Of a DNA stretch of 64,000 bases, positions 61,603-64,000 are shown piece by piece; the first letter of the stretch is position 1, and the number at the start of each line of letters is the position of its first letter. This DNA is from QQWI01 sp964522015 (GTDB taxonomy: Bacteria; Bacillota; Clostridia; Peptostreptococcales; Acidaminobacteraceae), in NCBI GenBank assembly GCA_964522015.1, contig CAZFST010000018.1, positions 23,122-87,121 on the forward strand, written 5' to 3'. Below the pieces are notes generated by a model. It was given only the letters and a program-made list of their open reading frames with translations, had not been told where the DNA came from and ran no database searches. The position numbers were made by a program, and so were the translations under genes.

Positions 61603-63672
61603 TTACTCAGCGTTTTCGCTGTTCGGCAATTCTCTTTTATAGCCACAAGCTTTGTTGGTACAGCTTATTTCGTGGCGGCTTTTTGTTTGATATAGGACTA
61701 ATGCCTCTTTACAAAGAGGACAAGGTTCTCCAGTTGGTTTGTGCCAGCTCATAAAGTTACACGCTGGAAACTTTGAACAGCCATAAAAATTCTTCAGCTT
61801 TTTAGTTTTACGCTCGATGATTTCACCCTCTTCACAGCTCGGGCAATGAACCCCTATCTTTTTTAAGATAGGTCTTGTATGGTCGCATTCAGGATACCTG
61901 CTGCATGCAAGAAATTTTCCAAACCGGCCAAATTTGATGACCATCCTAGCTTGACACACATCGCATATTTCATCTGTTTCTTCTACGATTTCAACCTTTT
62001 CAAGGACTTTTTGAGCCTCTTCAAGATCAGGTTTAAGGGTTTCGTAAAACTCAGAAATAATCGATTTCCATGGAACGCCTTGAGACTCAACTGCGTCAAG
62101 CTTAGCTTCCATACTAGCTGTAAAATTAACATCTACAATCGTTTTAAAATGATTCTTCATAATATCATTGATGAGAATCCCAAGCTCAGTTGGTTTTAAG
62201 GATTTTTTATCCTTCTCAACGTAACCCCTAGCTAAGACAGTAGAAATCGTTGGTGCATAGGTACTCGGACGTCCAATGCCCATCTCTTCCATTGCCTTTA
62301 CAAGAGCTGCCTCTGTATAACGGGCAGGTGGCTGTGTAAAATGCTGCTCTGGGGTGATATTCAAAGCTTCTAATTTTAGACCTTCTACCAAGTCAGGTAA
62401 AGTCGTTTCTTTCGTTTTATAAAAACTATAGACATTCAAGAAACCATCAAATTGCATGACGCTACCGTTAGCTTTAAAATGATTACCTTGATTGACAAGG
62501 GTGGCAGCTGTCTGATCAAAAATAGCGTCTGCCATATGGCTGGCGACATATCGTTCCCAAATCAGTTGATATAACTTATGTTGATCTTTAGTCAAATACT
62601 CAACAACACTATCAGGTGTCATTTCAACATAAGAAGGGCGAATGGCTTCGTGGGCATCCTGAGCATTTTTAGCGGCTTTACCGGTTTGAGCTTTGCCTTT
62701 AAACTGAGAACCATATGTGGTTTCAATAAAATTAAACAAATCCGCAGTGGCCTCTGGTGAAATACGGGTGGAATCCGTACGCATATAGGTAATCAGACCG
62801 ACAGTACCCTCAGCAACAGCCACACCTTCATAGAGCTGCTGTGCAAGCATCATGGTCTTTTTAGTAGAAAATCCATATCTAGTAGAAGCCTCTTGTTGCA
62901 AGCTAGAGGTGATAAAAGGCGGATACGCTTGACGTTTCTTCGTCTTTTTAATCACTTCAAGAACCGTAAATGTATCATCCATGGACTCTAAAATAGCATC
63001 AACAGACGCTTTATCATTCAGTTCTAGTTTCCCATCCCCTTGACCAAAAAATTGAGCTTCAAAGCTGTGATTCAGGTATTCAAAACCAGACTTGATCGAC
63101 CAGTACTCTTCAGAAATAAATGCCAAAATCTCATCTTCTCTATCGCAAATCATCCGGGTTGCAACCGATTGAACTCGGCCCGCTGATAAACCACGACGAA
63201 TCTTTTGCCATAATAAAGGGCTGATACTATAACCAACCAAACGGTCTAGCACTCTTCTCGCTTGCTGTGCATCCACCAAGGACATATCTAGGTCTCTGGC
63301 CTCTTTTAGGGCCTGTTTAACCGTGTCTTTTGTAATGGCATTAAAGGCAATTCTTTGAAAATCCGTGGCTTCCTTTTGAAGTAAGGTCTTTAAATGCCAA
63401 GCAATTGCTTCGCCCTCGCGATCGGGGTCGGTTGCGAGGTAAACACGTTCCGCTTTCTTGGCAGCGCTTTTAAGTTCTTTGATAATATCGCCTTTACCGC
63501 GAATAGTAATGTATTGAGGTTCAAAATTGTCTTCAATATCAATACCCATTTTGCTTTTTGGTAAGTCACGCACATGGCCAACAGATGCTTTGACTTTATA
63601 ATTTCTGCCCAAAAACTTTCCGATTGTTTTTGCCTTAGCAGGCGATTCAACAATCACGAGAAATTTTGACAT
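61603..63672 (-). CDS. topA: DNA topoisomerase I
   Basis: A 689-residue type IA topoisomerase that relaxes negative supercoils. The Toprim domain has E9 and DPDREGE (82-88). The catalytic tyrosine is Y296 in TYMRTDSTR. Three C-terminal zinc ribbons follow, each of the CxxC...CxxxxC type (from ~575: CDVC, CPSC, CPLC). GGAGG precedes the ATG. In B. subtilis trmFO, xerC and clpQY separate topA from codY; here nothing does. Confidence 0.97.
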   Translation of the reverse strand: MSKFLVIVESPAKAKTIGKFLGRNYKVKASVGHVRDLPKSKMGIDIEDNFEPQYITIRGKGDIIKELKSAAKKAERVYLATDPDREGEAIAWHLKTLLQKEATDFQRIAFNAITKDTVKQALKEARDLDMSLVDAQQARRVLDRLVGYSISPLLWQKIRRGLSAGRVQSVATRMICDREDEILAFISEEYWSIKSGFEYLNHSFEAQFFGQGDGKLELNDKASVDAILESMDDTFTVLEVIKKTKKRQAYPPFITSSLQQEASTRYGFSTKKTMMLAQQLYEGVAVAEGTVGLITYMRTDSTRISPEATADLFNFIETTYGSQFKGKAQTGKAAKNAQDAHEAIRPSYVEMTPDSVVEYLTKDQHKLYQLIWERYVASHMADAIFDQTAATLVNQGNHFKANGSVMQFDGFLNVYSFYKTKETTLPDLVEGLKLEALNITPEQHFTQPPARYTEAALVKAMEEMGIGRPSTYAPTISTVLARGYVEKDKKSLKPTELGILINDIMKNHFKTIVDVNFTASMEAKLDAVESQGVPWKSIISEFYETLKPDLEEAQKVLEKVEIVEETDEICDVCQARMVIKFGRFGKFLACSRYPECDHTRPILKKIGVHCPSCEEGEIIERKTKKLKNFYGCSKFPACNFMSWHKPTGEPCPLCKEALVLYQTKSRHEISCTNKACGYKRELPNSENAE

Positions 63673-63727
63673 GTTATTCCTCCATCTCTTTCATTGCCAA
63701 TTCTACATTGTGAATGGCAATATTATA

Positions 63728-63755
63728 ATTATATCAGAGTCTTTTTTTATGACAA
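63728..63755 (-). promoter_or_regulatory. sigma-A promoter of topA-codY
   Basis: Minus strand TTGTCA (63755-63750), 16-bp spacer, perfect TATAAT (63733-63728). A hairpin (ATTGCCA...TGGCAAT, 63693-63721) lies in the leader just upstream of the ribosome binding site. Confidence 0.72.
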
Positions 63756-63757
63756 GA

Positions 63758-63772
63758 TTATTTCTGAAATTT
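63758..63772. promoter_or_regulatory. Candidate CodY-binding box
   Basis: TTATTTCTGAAATTT matches the palindromic CodY consensus AATTTTCWGAAAATT at 11 of 15 positions, with the central TTTCTGAAA intact. It lies directly upstream of the topA-codY -35 element. The region is AT-rich, so chance matches are plausible. Confidence 0.35.
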
Positions 63773-63884
63773 CAAAAAAGTATTTCAATTTTCATGAACT
63801 CCAAGTTAGGATGATAGCAGAGATGGGACTGAAAATCAACCGATTTAACTGATTTTTTTGAAACCATTGATAAAACTTAATGTT

Positions 63885-63914
63885 TGTATACGATTTTTTA
63901 CAAATTTAGGTCAA
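63885..63914 (-). promoter_or_regulatory. Possible second, distal topA promoter
   Basis: Minus strand TTGACC (63914-63909), 18-bp spacer, TATACA (63890-63885). It is weaker than the proximal promoter and would give a ~200-nt leader. The rest of 63673-63960 is AT-rich and holds no ORF. Confidence 0.3.
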
Positions 63915-63959
63915 AAAATAAGAAAAACAAGAAAAAAGGTACCTTTAGGGAGGCCACTG

Positions 63960-63987
63960 AAAAAGTCATAGGAATATGACTTTTTTT
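63960..63987. terminator. Bidirectional terminator at the right edge
   Basis: An 11-bp stem (63960-63970 with 63975-63985) around a GGAA loop, with seven T on the plus strand and five on the minus strand. It probably ends the minus-strand gene that lies beyond the window, upstream of topA. Confidence 0.75.
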
Positions 63988-64000
63988 GTGTGTGCAAAAA

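Noticed and set aside
1..64000. tRNA, rRNA, CRISPR, transposase, integrase or prophage genes
   Set aside because: None was seen; base composition and coding orientation are uniform apart from speE-speB.

Overview
This window is a block of the chromosome of a low-GC Gram-positive bacterium (Bacillota), most likely an anaerobic, motile member of the Clostridia or Tissierellia. The main evidence is gene order. From right to left on the minus strand it runs topA, codY, the full fla/che operon, rpsB-tsf-pyrH-frr-uppS-cdsA-dxr-rseP, polC, rimP-nusA-rnpM-ylxQ-infB-rbfA, truB-ribF, rpsO, pnp, an M16 peptidase and dapG. That is essentially the order in Bacillus subtilis. It differs in Clostridia-like ways: nrnA sits between rbfA and truB, dut precedes dapG, ispG stands where B. 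subtilis has proS, and trmFO-xerC-clpQY are missing between topA and codY. A genus cannot be fixed from this sequence alone.

Layout, left to right: 1-630, the 5' end of surE and a GNAT acetyltransferase (minus). 640-2710, a divergent promoter region followed by the only plus-strand genes, speE-speB (spermidine synthase and agmatinase-family ureohydrolase), ended by a strong terminator. 2730-16890, dapG, dut, M16 peptidase, pnp, rpsO and the rimP-nusA-infB-ribF translation/RNA operon. 16897-28890, polC, ispG, rseP, dxr, cdsA, uppS, frr, pyrH, tsf and rpsB. 29088-60507, about 31 kb of flagellar and chemotaxis genes ending in sigD, fapA, a small unknown protein and a SwrB-like protein. 60796-63672, codY and topA with their promoter region.

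The genes form visible transcription units. Good sigma-A-type promoters lie before the GNAT gene, speE, pnp, rpsO, rimP, dxr, rpsB, flgB and topA, and intrinsic terminators follow speB, rpsO, tsf, cdsA and codY. Several leaders carry RNA structure that looks regulatory: a hairpin between promoter and start in the rimP-nusA leader, an ~80-nt stem-loop before pnp, a two-part stem before rpsB, and a perfect hairpin against the flbD ribosome binding site.

The flagellar block encodes rod, MS ring, switch, export apparatus, hook, hook-length control, sigma-28, and a CheA/B/C/D/W/Y set with FliY. It has no motAB, flagellin, cheR or receptor genes, so these must lie elsewhere. No mobile element, CRISPR array, rRNA or tRNA was seen. 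I found no wholly new system. The most interesting points are the leader RNAs, an enlarged YlxF/MotE-like protein with repeated helical modules, a possible 47-residue gene between flbD and fliL, and the FapA-small protein pair in the sigD-rpsB interval.
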